Positions 14,301 to 40,200 of a stretch of 64,000 nucleotides of DNA are shown here, in pieces (the stretch's first letter is position 1; the number at the start of each line of letters is the position of its first letter). The position numbers and the translations under genes are program-made. The DNA comes from Apostichopus japonicus. Taxonomy: Eukaryota > Echinodermata > Holothuroidea > Aspidochirotida > Stichopodidae. The stretch covers positions 21,223,054 through 21,287,053 of the forward strand of contig NC_092562.1 of the NCBI RefSeq assembly GCF_037975245.1. Direction: 5' to 3'. The notes beneath the pieces are model-generated. The model saw only the letters and a program-made list of their open reading frames with translations. It was not told the origin of the DNA and searched no databases.

Positions 14301-15571
14301 ATGACATTGGCCGATAACTGGCCAAGTGACACAAATTTGGCATATTTTGAACCCCTTTGGCTGATGCTTTCCTCAGCTATTGGCCAAATCGCCGATGCCT
14401 AAGATTTGTGTGTGGATTTGTATGTTTCCGTATCAGACAGTAAATCGAATTTGGCATATTTTCCACCGTTTTGCTGAGAGGGCCCTAAGGCGGGCCCTGG
14501 ACCCACGCCTTTGGGACATCGCGCACATCGGTTGATTCTCCGCAGCAGCCAGGGGGGCCTTCCTTCCCTGGACCCAGGGCCCCTAGACTCATCTTTACGT
14601 CACTGCTTTGATTCATTTTTTGATTCTGTTACGATTATACCCTACAAAAGAAATTAATCGTTTGAAACCCACAAGTGATTACACATAAAATTTTATGTAA
14701 GAACTTTGACCCAATTATATTGTTAATTTACACCATATGTAAGATTAGACCCTTAGCCTTCAAAGCTTTTGGCGCCGCTATCCATACCCGTCTGTGGTCA
14801 GTTTGGCGTTTTAATAGCAAACTTTCACGAATATTGTGTTTTTCATATTTCAGTTGCCGGCCAATCAGCATTTATTCGCGTCACATAAAATCTGGCAACG
14901 GCGACCTTCGCAGTAGTACAAGTACATAATTGCATTGTCTCCGTTAAACTGCCTTTTGTTTGCACAGTTTGCGTGATATGATTTTGCAGATAATTTTGCT
15001 ATTACAATATGAAGGCGATTTAATCATCGTAAAAAAAAGTGGAGAAAACGCTTTGCACAGTGAAACAAAACTACTTGAATCACAAAGTTTTACAGAAATA
15101 GTGATTAAAAGATGTCACCGGGCAACAAATTAAATTTGTACTCCACCCACGTATAGTTAAAGTGATAGAAATGATAGCACCATCATGCATGTAATTTCCC
15201 ATATCCAGCCCCAAAATTCCGTCAAATTTCAGGAAAACGTCTTTATATGGATAAGCCTGTGCCAGCCTGAGGAAGCTCGTCATTATAACGTGGTTGCCAA
15301 CGACAATTTTGTTCTGTCGCATTCCTATCTGCTTTATTCGTATATTACTTCAGTCTTTGTCCGATAATTTTGTCATTCATTTTTATGATTAGCTGTTATT
15401 CCAAAGTGAATTCCCTCTCTGCTACTATCATTCAAATGGTGTTTGAGTAGTATTGTTCATAGATTCCATGCAATCATTACCTATTTGCGAATTTACGGAG
15501 ATGAACATGGCTAATACAGTGTTCCGTATCCCTGATGCAGTTTAAAGCTCTAATTTGAATACTGCTCTAAT

Positions 15572-15765
15572 CCAATTGTGTGACAGGACAGAAATGAAAT
15601 GAACCAATCACAGCTTTAGTATTTATTGAAAGTCCTTTTAAATTACGTACGTCCCTGTAGGTAGTGCGTGCCATGTATACAAATATTACAAGTTGAATTG
15701 TTGGCAAGCCTACGTGCACGTGAATGCATTTACATTGAATTTGAAACCGACATCGGTAGTTTGAA
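15572..15765 (+). promoter_or_regulatory. Putative PLK1 cell-cycle promoter module
   Basis: Two CCAAT boxes (15572-15576 and 15604-15608), an E-box CACGTG (15717-15722) and two CHR-type TTTGAA words (15740-15745 and 15760-15765) lie 113-306 bp before the PLK1 start codon. In vertebrates, genes expressed at G2/M, including PLK1, are controlled by NF-Y at CCAAT boxes and by the DREAM/MuvB complex at a CHR. The words are seen; their function here is inference, and TTTGAA is common in AT-rich DNA. Confidence 0.4.
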
Positions 15766-15877
15766 ATTGAATTTGATTCAATAATTTTAGATTTCTGAGA
15801 GAATTGTTTTGCGAAATTTTTGTGAACGTAAAGCTGGATCTGAATTTTGCCCAATACTTTTGTAGTTTTGTCCAAAA

Positions 15878-27306
<11,429 letters not shown>

Positions 27307-28106
27307 TCGGTGGACAGGGATGTGAATCCTGTTGTAAATATTCGGACCTTTCTTGGGAAGCTTGTTTTGTCTATAAGCTAAATGGGATTACATGGCAGCT
27401 TACATCACAAATCATAATGTATGCCACTTCTTAATCCATTTCTCATTCTGCTACTAAAAGCTGGTAAATTAAGGGGGTCGTGCCGGTTCAACAATTTGTC
27501 TGTTATAGGTCAACGGTAGCACCGTAGGAAGAATATAACTTGAAAAGTTTCACTTGTTTAACTCGACGGTACATTTTTGTGAGAAGTCCATCATTCATGC
27601 TGAGTTTGAAAAACTGGCAGGTTCAGTTTTAACCAAACCAAGAACTTTCTGGAGAGAGTTTGTGAGAGAGAAAAGTAACATGTTTCTTTTTTTCCTCAAA
27701 TTCTGAATGAATTGTTTTCAGAAGGGATTAGAAAAAGAGTTCAGGGATTGTCTGCATTTGTGAATTACGTGTTTGAAATCAGCAGGCTATATACTTTAAT
27801 TGTCTGGGGGTCTGTATCCATTTGGAAAAATATTGTATCCATTTGGAAAAAATTCTACCATTGAGGTACGATCTAGTTCCAGGTACTTGCCTTTTATATT
27901 CTATAATGGATTCATCCTTTGAACAACTAAGTCATTCTGCTTCTATGATTCTGTATCAAGTTCTTCCACTCTTGTGTGCAAAGCTCCATGCATTTATACG
28001 CCCCCCCCCTCCCCATGTAGGTCAAAGTTTGTTAGCTTTACCCCTACATGTAACTTAAAGAAACATATAACGCTAATTTAAAATTAGCATTATTAATTTG
28101 ATTTGA

Positions 28107-28112
28107 AATAAA
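28107..28112 (+). terminator. Probable PLK1 polyadenylation signal AATAAA
   Basis: A canonical AATAAA lies about 800 bp after the PLK1 stop codon and is followed by T/G-rich sequence. Another AATAAA-type word near 29024 could serve as an alternative end. Confidence 0.45.
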
Positions 28113-29754
28113 TGCTTGCCTCAGTCTGACGACCTATTTCATGTTCTTGTTTTGGGCCCCAGTGGATAGAGGAACTGATAAATACCTAGAAGTAACTTCA
28201 AGTTTTTTTTCGGGGGTACTTTGTTGTATGAGCATGTGTCAAATTAATTTTAGTGTACATAATTTCAGAGCTTTTGTCTTTGTCTTCCTTCCTCAAATTA
28301 ACTCATTCTTAACATAAGATCGAGTGTTAGGATCAAACATTAATGAATGAAAAAAATCTTTGTTTATTCTTTAAAACCATGTGAAGATAACTATTTATTA
28401 TATTAATAATTCCCCCCCCCCCTACAGGGGCATAACATACATCTTTGAACTATTGGGAGGAGGGGAGGGGAATATAAAAGTTTGGAAAAATTTAGGGAAC
28501 TTTTTGTGTAATGGAGGATGCATATAAATCAAAATGGTGCAAAATGTTGCAAGTTTTGAAACAATGTTAAAGAATTGTCGTTAGGACACTACAATTTTTC
28601 TTATATTCTGTCTGGTTGTGGGGGAGGGGTGAGGCAGACCCCCAGAAGTATACATAGTCCTCCGTGGCCAACTATACTGAATATATAAGTACTCTATGAG
28701 ATGTAAATGTATGTATTACCAACTCTCAATATTCTTATACTTTCAGCTTTTTGCTGCCAAATATGAAAGTATTTGTGAAAAAAGTGCGAGCATAATATGT
28801 GATTATTATACAATTGCTTAAAGAAGTATATTGGTTTGTAGGGATGGACTTAGAAGCAGTGTACATTTTATCAAGCAAAATATACAAATGTAGTAATCAA
28901 AGTCAGACATAAGTTGTATTGGCTTTAAATTATTAATGTCAGTGCAAGTATTAATGTATTCACAAAATAGCAAGGAGACGACAGAGGTAAAAGTATACAT
29001 GATCATTGCTTACAGATTATTTTCAATAAATTTCCATTTTTCCAAAGATTTTAGCTTGTTTTACCTTAATTTTTAGGTCATTGCAATGAATGCAACTTAA
29101 GCATTATGGCCTCCTTGGATCAATCAAACTGCAGTAAGATTTGGAGACATTTTCTTTTTTGAACGTGTATCATTTTTGTAATTCTCGTCAGTTGACTTGA
29201 ATTAAACTCCCCACTTAGTTCTCTCTATGTCAGTCAAAATTCGAAGTGCAATTTTGTATTCAAACACAGACACTCATATTTTAGAGACAGATTGTTAATG
29301 AAAGATTATGACTTAAAACATCGCAATTTAAAAGTGAACGTCACATTTTCAAGATGGAATGTAGAAATATTTTTTTAGACGGAATGTGAATATTTCACGA
29401 TATAACATTGATACATAGCTCAACTAAAACATCAGATTTTTTGGGTGTAACTTCTGGTTGGTAGGGGGTACACCCCTCCTTTCCCACTTAGTGACGGGCC
29501 CTGTGTATATTCTACAAAATTGGAGTCGAATTCAGCGCTGTCTTACACCAATGAACGCAAGAGTCATAATAGTAATAATAAAAATAAAACAGAATGCCAA
29601 AAAAGGCATTGTGGTTTCGATGATGAAACAAGCAGTTTTCTTCATGAATCTGATGTTATGTATAGTGAGGGTGTACAACATACTTGATCTTAGAAATACA
29701 GTGAAAAGCAGTGTCATGTGACAAACAATTATGCACAATGACAATGCTGTCCTG

Positions 29755-30470
29755 AAATGACCATGATTGACCTCATCAACAGGCTTCTTGTACTAAATGT
29801 GATACATCAACATACTAAATACGACATCTGTACTTGTTGCGATATTGTGTGAAACATGGTTTTCACAACTTGACCCTGGTGAACTCAAATGACCATTGAC
29901 CTCCGCCCAAAAACAGGCATTTTGTACTCAATGTGGTACAATTACATACCAAATATGCGATTTGTACAAGCTTCCCTTGTGATATTATGTTTAGGAAGGT
30001 GCGTTAGTGTAGAGAGACAGTTAAGGGGGAAGTGAAGTAAATGTTTGGCATTTGTTGACTTCAAATGACCTTTGACCTCCACCAAAACAATAGGCTCCTT
30101 GTACTCAATGTTGTACTTCTACACATCAATATGAGGTCTGTCCAAGCTTCCATTCTTTAGATATTGTGTTGACAAGGTTTTCGCAATTTGACCATTGGTA
30201 AACCATAATGACCTTTCACCTCCACCAAAAACAATAGGCTTCTTGTACTCAATGTGGTTCATATAAATATTAAATATGAGATCTGCCCAAGCATACCTTC
30301 TTGAGATATCATGTTTACAAGGTTGTTACAATTTGACCTCTGGTGACCCCAAATGACCATTGCCCTCTATGAAAAGAATAGGCTTCTTGCACTCAATGTG
30401 GTACTTGTACACTTCCGATATGAAATTGGTCCGATCTTCCATTCTTCAGATATCGTGTTTACAAGCTGGG
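29755..30470 (+). repeat. Five-copy tandem repeat, unit ~143 bp
   Basis: The phrase AGGCTTCTTGTACTCAATG or a close variant recurs at about 29779, 29913, 30090, 30233 and 30377. Between copies there are conserved GACCTCCACC, AAGCTTCC, GATAT-TGTTTACAAGGTT and CAATTTGACC segments. Spacings are about 134, 177, 143 and 144 bp. The copies are well diverged, so the array is old. A single relative lies near 3340. Confidence 0.8.
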
Positions 30471-31265
30471 CGTCACAAACGCATACACATCATGAATTCA
30501 TGCAAAGGTTACGATTTTCATCGAAACCAAAACACGAAGAAAAATTGTTCTCTGTTCTTACCTTATGTCTATATTTCCCAAATTTGGATATCATTCATGA
30601 AACCTGTTCACGTGGACCCTCTCTTTCAAATATTTTTTTCTAAAAATGCTGCAGCTTTCGGTGGCTTCGCCCACCCCTTTACCAATAGCAATGTGCGATT
30701 GTTGTTATAAAATAAATTGCCGCTTTTGTTGGGTTTAACATTCGAAATGTTGCTCAGCCAGTAAGTGAAGTCGGTCTCAAAAAGCTAGCCGGTCGCGAAA
30801 TCGATCTACCTTCCAACCCACCCCACCCCTTTTAAAACCTTGTAAATGGTGCATGTACGCCCCTGTTTACAGATAGCTTTTTTTAAGATAATCGAATAAG
30901 AGATTTCTTCAAGAAATAAATTGTCCTTATATTCCTATAGAGATACATATATCATTCCTTTATAAAGATATCTTGAAGATGTTTTACTCGAAATCTTTAG
31001 TTTGTGAATAAAGACCAAAATGGCCTACCATACAAATTCTATCAAAACGTCTATCTCTGGGAATATTACCTTTTATTATAATGTAAACTGTGAGAACCTT
31101 CCACTGAAACTGTACACGTATTTTCATCGTGGTTAGGCTAGTGGGTGTATTCGAACGAAAAAGCATCACGTACGGCAAAATATGCCGATAGGCTTAGGTT
31201 GCACAGTCACTACACAGAACTCACAATACAGACTCGAAACATAACGTGTAAGAAATTCCGTCAAA

Positions 31266-34200
31266 ATGACGGATTTATTCCGTTCTGCGTTAGGTTACCT
31301 ATCAGGCGGACAAAATGAACGAGGAAGTGAATTTGTCGGTCAACTGGTCGAGCTTGGAAAGATGAAATTGAAAGTCAAACGCATCATCGCAGAAGGTGAG
31401 TAACGTAACTACCCGTTAGGCTCACGCAGAGTACTTAGCCTAGGAATACAATATTTTTGAGGATGGTAAATTGGTCGGCATAACTAAACGTTTATTTGTT
31501 ATGGTTAAGTAAAGTCATTGAAGGGTTTCATCTATTTCTATTGATAAAGATATAATATGGGAAAAAGTTCATTCTAGGATAGATATTGAAACACAGTCTT
31601 ATAAGTTTTAGTGCCTGCAGGGAGTGATTAATTCGATATCAATATATCCAGTATCAGTATCACATTGCAAAATGAGCACAAACTTTAATAATGTTAGGCT
31701 ATGCAAAATGATAAAATTGTTATAGTTAAAAAGAGAAGTCTACCCCTTAAGGCACTAATAATGATTCAAGTTGTTAAACCATTCCACCGTGACTCCGAAT
31801 CCAGCCAAAAATACCGTTAGGAAAATGTGTGCTTTTCAAATGCATTTATTAAGTAATCAAGGCCTACTGTATCTAACCTGTATCTTACCTGTCCGGAAGA
31901 TTACTTTCTCTAAAGCTTTTATAGAGTAATATATATCTCATAATGACTTCTCCACTGCGACACCATTAACAGATAGAACCATTTCCAAGTTGCTAACAAA
32001 TTTGCAGAGACAACTGCAAATGCAAGAGCGATCGTCTGAGAGTGAGACACCCATATTTTAAGGGCGTTGGATGGACCACTTGTTTCAGAATATGCTATCA
32101 AAAAAATTTGACAAAGTATGCCAAAATTTATCATTCTTGCATGATCAAACAAAAGTAGAAGCTTTTCATAGATTAATTCAATAACAAAATATTTCAGCAT
32201 TAAGAGGTAAAGTGTGTGATAATAATGCAGCATATTTCACTGAAGTTTCAATCACCGGCCTAAACAGATCATATTGCAGAGATTAGTTATAAACAGTTTC
32301 CAATGATTTGATTGGTTTGAAGTCATGGTACACAAAGCTCCTTGTGGAAGCTTCGATCACAAGTTGTAACATTACTTTCACGTATAAAGACTGTAGTCAG
32401 CGTAGAAACATTTGGCCATTTTGTCCCACTCCTGTCACATAGCTTGTTAAATGATACCACAGTATCAGTAGCTGCAACAATTTCTCAAAAAGTCATATAT
32501 AGTGCTATCAGTTTGCACAGTATTTTTATGACTTTTTGGGGGGCAAATTATGTAAAGTCTGGTTTGTTTATATGCTTTCCTTAATATGTTTGCTTTCCAT
32601 CCTGCTGTTGCATAGTTTCGTCTCTGAAACTTTACTTGCCAACAGTTAGGGTATGTGCTTATCACATGCTACAGTTGGGGTGTTTCCGTACCTCTTTTTT
32701 TGTGTGTATAAATTTGAAATGTGTTTAGTAATTGTGCATTTCCCGTTTGTAAATATCTAACATGGAATAGGGACCCTTGGTATTGAAACATGTGTGCAAT
32801 GCACTGATAGCCCAGAGTGAAAATCATGTCAAGGATGAATCCTGTAGTGCTATTAGAGCCGGAGGGGATATACTGGGAAGCAACTGGGGTGTGTAAATGT
32901 GATTAAATGCAAAGACTGCTAAATAGAATAGAACTGTAAGCTTATACTTTCAGAACATAATTTATGGACCCTGAAGTGATTTCCTTCTGGCCAGGGAAAA
33001 AAGTGAGACATGAAGTAAAGTAGTAAAATACATCTTTCTGTTAGCTTACTATTAATTGACTGACAAAGAACAAGAGAAAAATGAGCGGCAAGCTCTTGAT
33101 GGATGGCTAGCATTGCTGTTCAGACAACCTAAAGTTAAAAGTAAAGTGGGGACATTGAGGAAAAAATATTTAAGGATGACTTTAGGCACAAAATTAATTG
33201 TTTACATTGTACATTTGAGAAATGACCCTGGAAACAGCTGAGCGTTCATCAAATTTCTTCAAGTATGTAAGTTTTGAGCATATCCAGGGTACATAGAACA
33301 TTGAAACTATTCCTTCACGGTGAAAAGTGAGTGTAACAGTGATAGCCATCTAGTACTACAACACATGCCAAATATTTTATAGTTACAGTTCAAAATAAAG
33401 AGTGAAAATGGCAAAGTGACTTTGCTTATCTTTGGATGCACTCCAAACAGTGCAAGAAAGAGGCAAGAAACACCTGTTGCCAATATTGCTTTCCAAAATA
33501 AGTAATTTTGGCATCAACTCAACTGGGTGAACTGACCTTAGACTAAAATGCAAAACTACAAGTGGTATTAAACAAGATCTTGGAATTGGTCCATATTTAC
33601 ATGTCATTTCATCGGTAAATATGATCAGAACTCTTGAAGTAAACACTTTGTTGTCTTGGAACGGTATACAGGTAGACCTGCTTTTCATGTTTGGAATGAA
33701 CTGTATCATTGAAAGTACAAAATTGTTTTCCCTGACTAAATTTTCAGGCAGTACTTCCTGCAACCTTTTAAGATGCTCATTGCTTAGAAATTCCTTTTCT
33801 CTGTTACAGGTGGATTTGCATTCGTATTTGTGGCAGAAGATCAGGCTACTGGCAAAGAGTATGCCCTCAAGGTAAATCATTTAATTTTTTTTTTTATATT
33901 TAAATATTGTAATTTTTTTGGTTTTTTGTTTCAGGCTTTTATAAGTTCTACAATAAATTATTTTCAAGAAAAGCCTTAAATGTTTTCTTTCTAATCACAG
34001 GTAGGTCTCTGTACTTCTTTCTCAAGTTTTTTTCATTGCTTTGTCGTCTTCATTTGTGGCTAAAGCCCCTCCTACCTATAGTTTCTGTTACGTTTTCTTA
34101 GGTATCCAGAATTTGCCAAGGTTTCTCCAAAACATCCTCTCTAGTTTCATTCATTTCAGTGACAAAGTTAATGTTCTGTATTCTCACACATTTTATGTGT

Positions 34201-37200
34201 TCTTTTTTGTTAGTTTAATATGAATTCTATTACTATAGATCTATTTCCTCTCAATTTATTTTGTACTGCACCACTGATTTGATAAATAAATTAATTGGTA
34301 AAATGAATACAAAAAAATTAGAAAAAATATTAATTACAAGTGCAGAGTTTCCCTGAAGGTTTGAATCAAACAGCATTTAAGCTCCCATTCTAGGATATAC
34401 TATATCTGTTTTATGAAATATAGTAAGAAGCTGAATAATATTTAAAATATGGAAGAAATTAAATATTGGCCATACGAGTATGAAGCAATGTTAGTCTTGT
34501 TGCAGATGAAGTTCAAAGCAGTATTTCAATTGGGCATAAATTGAGATTTGTGCCCAGACCTATGCATAGAAGGTTGTCAGCTGTTGACCCCAAAATTTCT
34601 GTGTACTAAAAACTTTTAATGTGAGAACTGTAGTTACAATATATAATTTTGTTTGCTTTCTTTTTTTCTTAATCCTTACAGAGATTGCTAGCAAATGATG
34701 ATGAGAAGTCAAAGGCTATTCTTCGTGAAATAACGACCCTGGTAATTAATTCATTTATATATATTATATGAACACACAGTATTGCAGCTGTCAGATTTTC
34801 CAATGACTTCTAGTCAGTAACGTGCCAGGAATTTATCAAACCAAAGGGGCTTCATAAAAGATGTCTGAACCAGTATTCCATGGCACAGTATGCCAGGATA
34901 GGGGCAATTGAGGGGCTATGTAGGGTGAGCAGGTACAGCATATGTTAAAAATTGTACCTACCATTTAGCTTTTAATATTTTGTACACACTTTTTTTTTCC
35001 AGTTTCAATTAATAACTCTCTCCGTTCAACGTATGCACCTAAGTTGACCAAGCTCCCCCCCCCCCAAAAAAAAAGGAAGAAAGTGTTATTGTTCACAAAC
35101 ACCTAAGTTATAACCAAGACCAGTGTGTTTTGAGGGTTTCTACTTTCTGACAAAAGGAAGGACAGGTTAATATACAAAGCATGACTTGTTAAACTTGACT
35201 GATAATTTATAGACAATCTCACCTTTTGTCTTTGCATGATTTCAGTTATTACACCGTCATGTTAGCAGAGTGTTAGTTAAAGACCTCTGTAAAAAAAAAA
35301 ATTATCAATATTAATCAACTCTCAATCACTTCTACACAGAAAAAGCTAACCGGTCACGCAAACATTGTACAGTTTTATGCTGCCGCATCGATTGGCAAAG
35401 AGGAATCGGATCACGGCCAGTCAGAGTACCTTCTCCTGATGGAGTACTGCTCTAAGGGACAACTGGTGGACGTACTGGCCAACAAGCAAGTCCCTCTCAC
35501 ATGCAATGAAATCTTACCGGTATTTTACCAGACTTGTCGAGCCGTGGCCCATATGCACAGTCAGAGTCCACCCATGATTCACAGAGACCTAAAGGTGAAC
35601 TTTCAAATTTATTGTTAATTAATAAAATAAATAAATAAAATAAACAACAAATGTGGTTTTTATAAAATAATTTTACTTAATGCTCTGGTATCCAAAATGC
35701 TCTTGTTTTACAAATAGTAAAAGAAAAAGGTAGCCTGGCACAGGTAAAAACTCTTTGTTTAGTAATGTCAATGGTGGAGGATCTCTTCAGTCCCTCTGGA
35801 TACAGTTCTTTGGGATTACGTGTAAACTTAATCGTAAACTGTGTAAAACTAAATCATGAACCTGTCAACTTCACCATTGTGTGTCTTGTTTATTGCTGTG
35901 CCATTCCTTTGTCAGTAAACAATGCAGGTGTAGGTTAAATTTTTGTTGTTGTTTTGCCCATGACATGTACAGTATGAGCCAGGCCTGGGATTTTCATAGT
36001 TTCACCATGGAGGTAAAAACAGTTTCTACCTCCATGGTTTGACATCCAGGATGGGACATTTTCATGGGCAGCGATGTCACTCACAGCGCTGACGGAAAAA
36101 CGTCATGCCTGATGGGGAATGTGACTATCCAATGCTGTCATGCAAATGCCCAGTAAAAACATCAAACCTTACTGAAAGCAATCATTAATAGTGTGAAGGA
36201 TCTTCCTTCGGTATTTACAGTAATTAGTCATTCAAGTACATCCTGGGAGTTTCACTGTAAATTAAACAGTGATTAAGTATGACTTAAATGAAACATCCTG
36301 CATATCAGCCAGGAAAGACTCCCAGCAAATTTTTTTCAAAATATTATTAGATTGTGCAGCACACTTTATTTGTTTCAAAATGTTGTTTCATTTGTGAAGA
36401 TGATCCTCTAAAATGTGGTTTTGACAATTGACTTCTGTCGATTGTAAAAGAAGGACATTCATCTCTCAACTAAGTAGGGCTGTGAGTTTTCGTTTAAAGA
36501 CCTAAACGTTTAAACGGCCGATTTTTCGTTCGTTTAAACGTTTAAACGTTCGCGAATATCGCGAGAAAACGCCGAGTATAAAGGCGTGGGGTCCAGGGGA
36601 CCGCCCTAGGGCCCTGGTGGGGCGAAGACCCTGGAAAAGGAAAAGGAATTTTTTGCGTGTCTGGCGATAAAAAAATTCGCAGTTGAGGATGCAAAATACT
36701 GACAACTTTTGAATTTAAATTGTCACGAAGCTGATGAAAAATTTTAAATGACAAGTTAGAGTAGCTGTATTATGTTATAAAATGAAAAGAGATTTAATCT
36801 GTTTTACAATCTTTAAAAAGTTTAACTTACAGAACCTCCGATATTATGAAACAAAAAACGTTCGGCAAAGCCCCGTTTCTAGAATGCCTAACAATGAATA
36901 GCGCGCAATAAACGTACATCAGTTTACAACTGCAGTACGGTTTAACCTAACTTAAATACTACGGTAGGATACTGTATATGTGCTCAGAATTTTCCCAGGT
37001 ATCTTGCCAAACAACTGCGCGCTCATCCCCAGTCTAACACCTGTTTGTTAACATTTTTGGCACGTTTCCAAGAAACGTTTCATAGAGTATTCCGAATGAT
37101 ACACGAGGCACAGTTCATACACGCAGCACAAGATATCAAGCTATGGTCATCTTTATTAAAGTAAACCTTGTAATAAAATATGTTTTAGGCCACACGGCAT

Positions 37201-40200
37201 GATTAACTAATGCTTAACATTATTTCCATGTTCTTGTAGAAAACGTCAAGTTCGCAAAATACAATTGGTTGTTTTTGTAGTTACGTGAGATCCGTAACAG
37301 ACGAGGTGGTTAGGCTATTTGTTATACACTTAACTGTGGTAGGACATTTTTTCCGTATTTTTGGAAATTCTAGAAAATACTTTCTTTCCCCCCCCCCCCC
37401 CCGCATAACACCAGATGTGGTCTTACGGTTTATTCATAAATGGGTGTACTAGAACCTTGTATACATGACATTAGTTGCATTTAGCACGATTTGCCAGTTT
37501 CGCGTGAATTTGTCGAAAGTGTTTTGCTGGATCTTTCGTAAAATTTGAAAGGTGTACCAACTTACTTTTCGTACACAATTGGTAATTTCTCTACTGATTT
37601 TCAGAGTTTTTTTTTACGATCTCCAATCGATACATTTCCTTTGATCATGTATTTGAACAACTATTACCAAGTTGAGTATTCGACCCGGTATTGTCTGGTC
37701 GGAGAGTTCAAAGTGATGGACAGGGATTGTAATCATTTCGATCGAACATGCATTGACTGGATTATCTGCGCCGCCGCTGTTGGCTCGATATAAAGTACAC
37801 TTGTGCCGCGAATCAGGAAGTTTTCACAAAAGGATAACAGCGTTCAAGTTTAAGCCATTCATATCGCCGGATACATCGGGGGGGGGACAAAAGTGGGATT
37901 ACGTTCGCGGTTTATGATTCGACTGATCGTAAGTTGTTTTGTTATTTCGCGTAATAGACAAAATAAACACGGGAATTGATACGCGATTTTTGCCAATAAT
38001 TTAATTTTCAGTTGATATCATAATTTCGTTTAAACGTTCATAAGGTTTTATTAAACGTTTAAACGATGTTTCGTTCGTTTACACGTTTAAACGTGTAAAC
38101 AGCACAGACTAACAAAGAAGGTATCTTCATTACAAAGTTTGCACTTTCTGTGGTGGAAAACTTGTCCCAAAACTATTAAGTAATTATGTGATATTTGAAG
38201 CATTGTATTGAGAATGATTACAGGTAAGTAGTTAAACCTTGAAGTTAGGATTTTCTCAACAGTACAGCAGTATAGCAGGCGTGATTATATCACACATTTA
38301 GACATGTTTTTTTTATGAAGTTTCATGTTTCAGAATTATTGTTAAGTGCCCACAAATTTATGCTATTTACATTTTCCTGTTATTTTCTGTGTAATATTTC
38401 TATACAAATTATGCTCCTTTTATTCTCTACCATATATAATTCCATGCCAAAATACTCCTTTTATTCTCTACGTAAATATTGTTATGTTGCAAATTGCTGT
38501 AATGTCAGTTTATATTGTGTGTATGCACTATGCAGTGATAACTTATTCAAATCCTAGTATGTGTTTAGTATGTTGCTATGGTAACCCTTTGTATCTCAGT
38601 AAAGAACCCTGCATTGTCAAACAGCCTGAGTGATTACCGATTGGCTTAGAGTACCTTGCATATATGCATATTGCTACTGTAGTTACACTGCTGTATAAAC
38701 TGTATACTGTACACTTTATATATTTAGTGTGTACATATGACAGTAACTTAATGCAACAAACAATATGGAAAAGGGATTTTAATATCACACGGTAAAAGTT
38801 ACAAACTTTCACACATTGACTAAGATGTACTTCTTTTTTTCTTTTCTTTTTTTTTAAATTCTGTGCAGCTTGAAAACTTGCTGATTAGCTCCAATGGCCT
38901 AATAAAACTCTGTGACTTTGGAAGTACAACCAACAAATCTCATCAGCCAGACGAAACTTGGACTTCTTTGAAGAGGAATGTGGTGGAAGATGAGGTAATT
39001 TGAGATGACCTACTCGATGAAAACTTGACGGTTAATTATTACTAACCAGTATTTGTCAAGTTTATATGTGGTATACGTACTCAAATATCTCAAAGAAAAA
39101 ATACAGATAAATAATTTACATAAAGTTAAATGTATGAAGGGATAAAGATATGAGTCAGTCAGTCAGTCAGTCAGTCAGTCAGTCAGTCAGTCAGTCAGTC
39201 AGTCAGTCAGTCAGTCAGTCAGTCAGTCAGTCAGTCAGTCAGACAGACAGTCAGTCAGTCAGTCAGTCAGTCATTATCCTTAAGCTTTAAAACTCTCACA
39301 CCTAAATGTTTATAAGAAGGAGCCAGAAGAACCATGGTCAGAATGAAAACTCCTGATCGAGCCGTGTAAGGCATGGCTCCTGCAGGTTAATTAGAATTTT
39401 TAGTTTGAGTAAAACAGACAATGGCATTTTGGTGAAATGAGTGAAGTTGAAGAGAGCAGTAAAAATAATGAGAGGTTGCTCCAGACCTGGCAAACCCACC
39501 CTGCCAGGATGTACCCTTACGCTAAGAAAAAAGAAAATAGTTCCCGGTGACTGGGCTGTTCCCCAGAGGAGGACTATTCTTCTGGGGTTTTACTCACAAA
39601 CTCCTGTCTCTTACTCTGCTCCCCCATCCCCTCCCCCTCAAACAACAAATAAGCAGGAGAAAAATGGGCTATAAAGAGACTAAATGTTAAACAAAAGAGC
39701 TACCTCAAAGAAGATCTTCAACCATTCATATTTTCTTGGTACACTTAAGCAACTTGAAGCCTGTCCCTGTAAATATTCACCTAGAGATATTCAACCCTCT
39801 GATCTGCTAACCTTTAAAAGTCGTGACCTTTAGTATAAACAACTAAAGCATCTGTCTATTTGTACAACTCACTTGCCAGGTAAAGAAAATGAGCACAAAT
39901 ATATATTGTTTATGAATCTTCATTTCTCAATTTGCGCCAGATTTGTTCTCAAACTACTCCTATGTACAGACCGCCAGAAGTATTGGACCTTTACCTTAAC
40001 TTTCCAATCAATGAGGCAATGGACGTGTGGGTAAGAAGTACATTATGTACATTAATGAGCTAGGAAGGGTTGTATCCACTGAACGATGTGGTACCTTTGA
40101 ATAATGTTATCTGCAAGGTTTCAAAACAGAGGACTTTAATACTAATGTACAATGTAGGGTTATCATATTGCTTTGATTATTTCGTTACTAAAGAATGTTC

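Larger units (their letters stand above)
11295..15571. other. Divergent intergenic region
   Basis: This stretch separates the transgelin-like first exon (minus) from PLK1 (plus). It must hold the promoter of the minus-strand gene near its left end. No coding exon is supported. It contains a nested hAT-like insertion at 13569-14300. It also has a CAGTGACGTA-type transposon terminus on the minus strand ending near 14616, whose partner end I could not find, and degenerate GAGCCGTAT-rich repeats around 13120-13230. Confidence 0.6.
27307..31265. other. PLK1 3' region and PLK1-GAK intergenic region
   Basis: No coding exon is supported here. The PLK1 3' untranslated region starts at 27307, and the first good poly(A) signal is at 28107-28112. 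Further right lie C-rich tracts (about 28411-28422), a five-copy tandem repeat (about 29755-30470) and the GAK 5' region. The open frames around 30353-30710 lie at the right end of the repeat array and just beyond it, and are not convincing genes. Confidence 0.6.

Noticed and set aside
30353-30710. Overlapping 96- and 116-codon open frames
   Set aside because: They start within the last unit of the 143-bp repeat array and have no conserved motifs or plausible gene context.
28425-30865. CAGGGGCATAAC at 28425 and an inverted GTACGCCCCTG ending at 30865, as ends of one 2.4-kb hAT element
   Set aside because: The ends match only over a few bases, the flanks show no common 8-bp word, and an independent tandem array lies between them.
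33383-33880. 165-codon open frame on the minus strand
   Set aside because: It overlaps GAK exon 2 in antisense, lacks family motifs and low-complexity or splice support, and is most likely a chance frame in intron 1 sequence.
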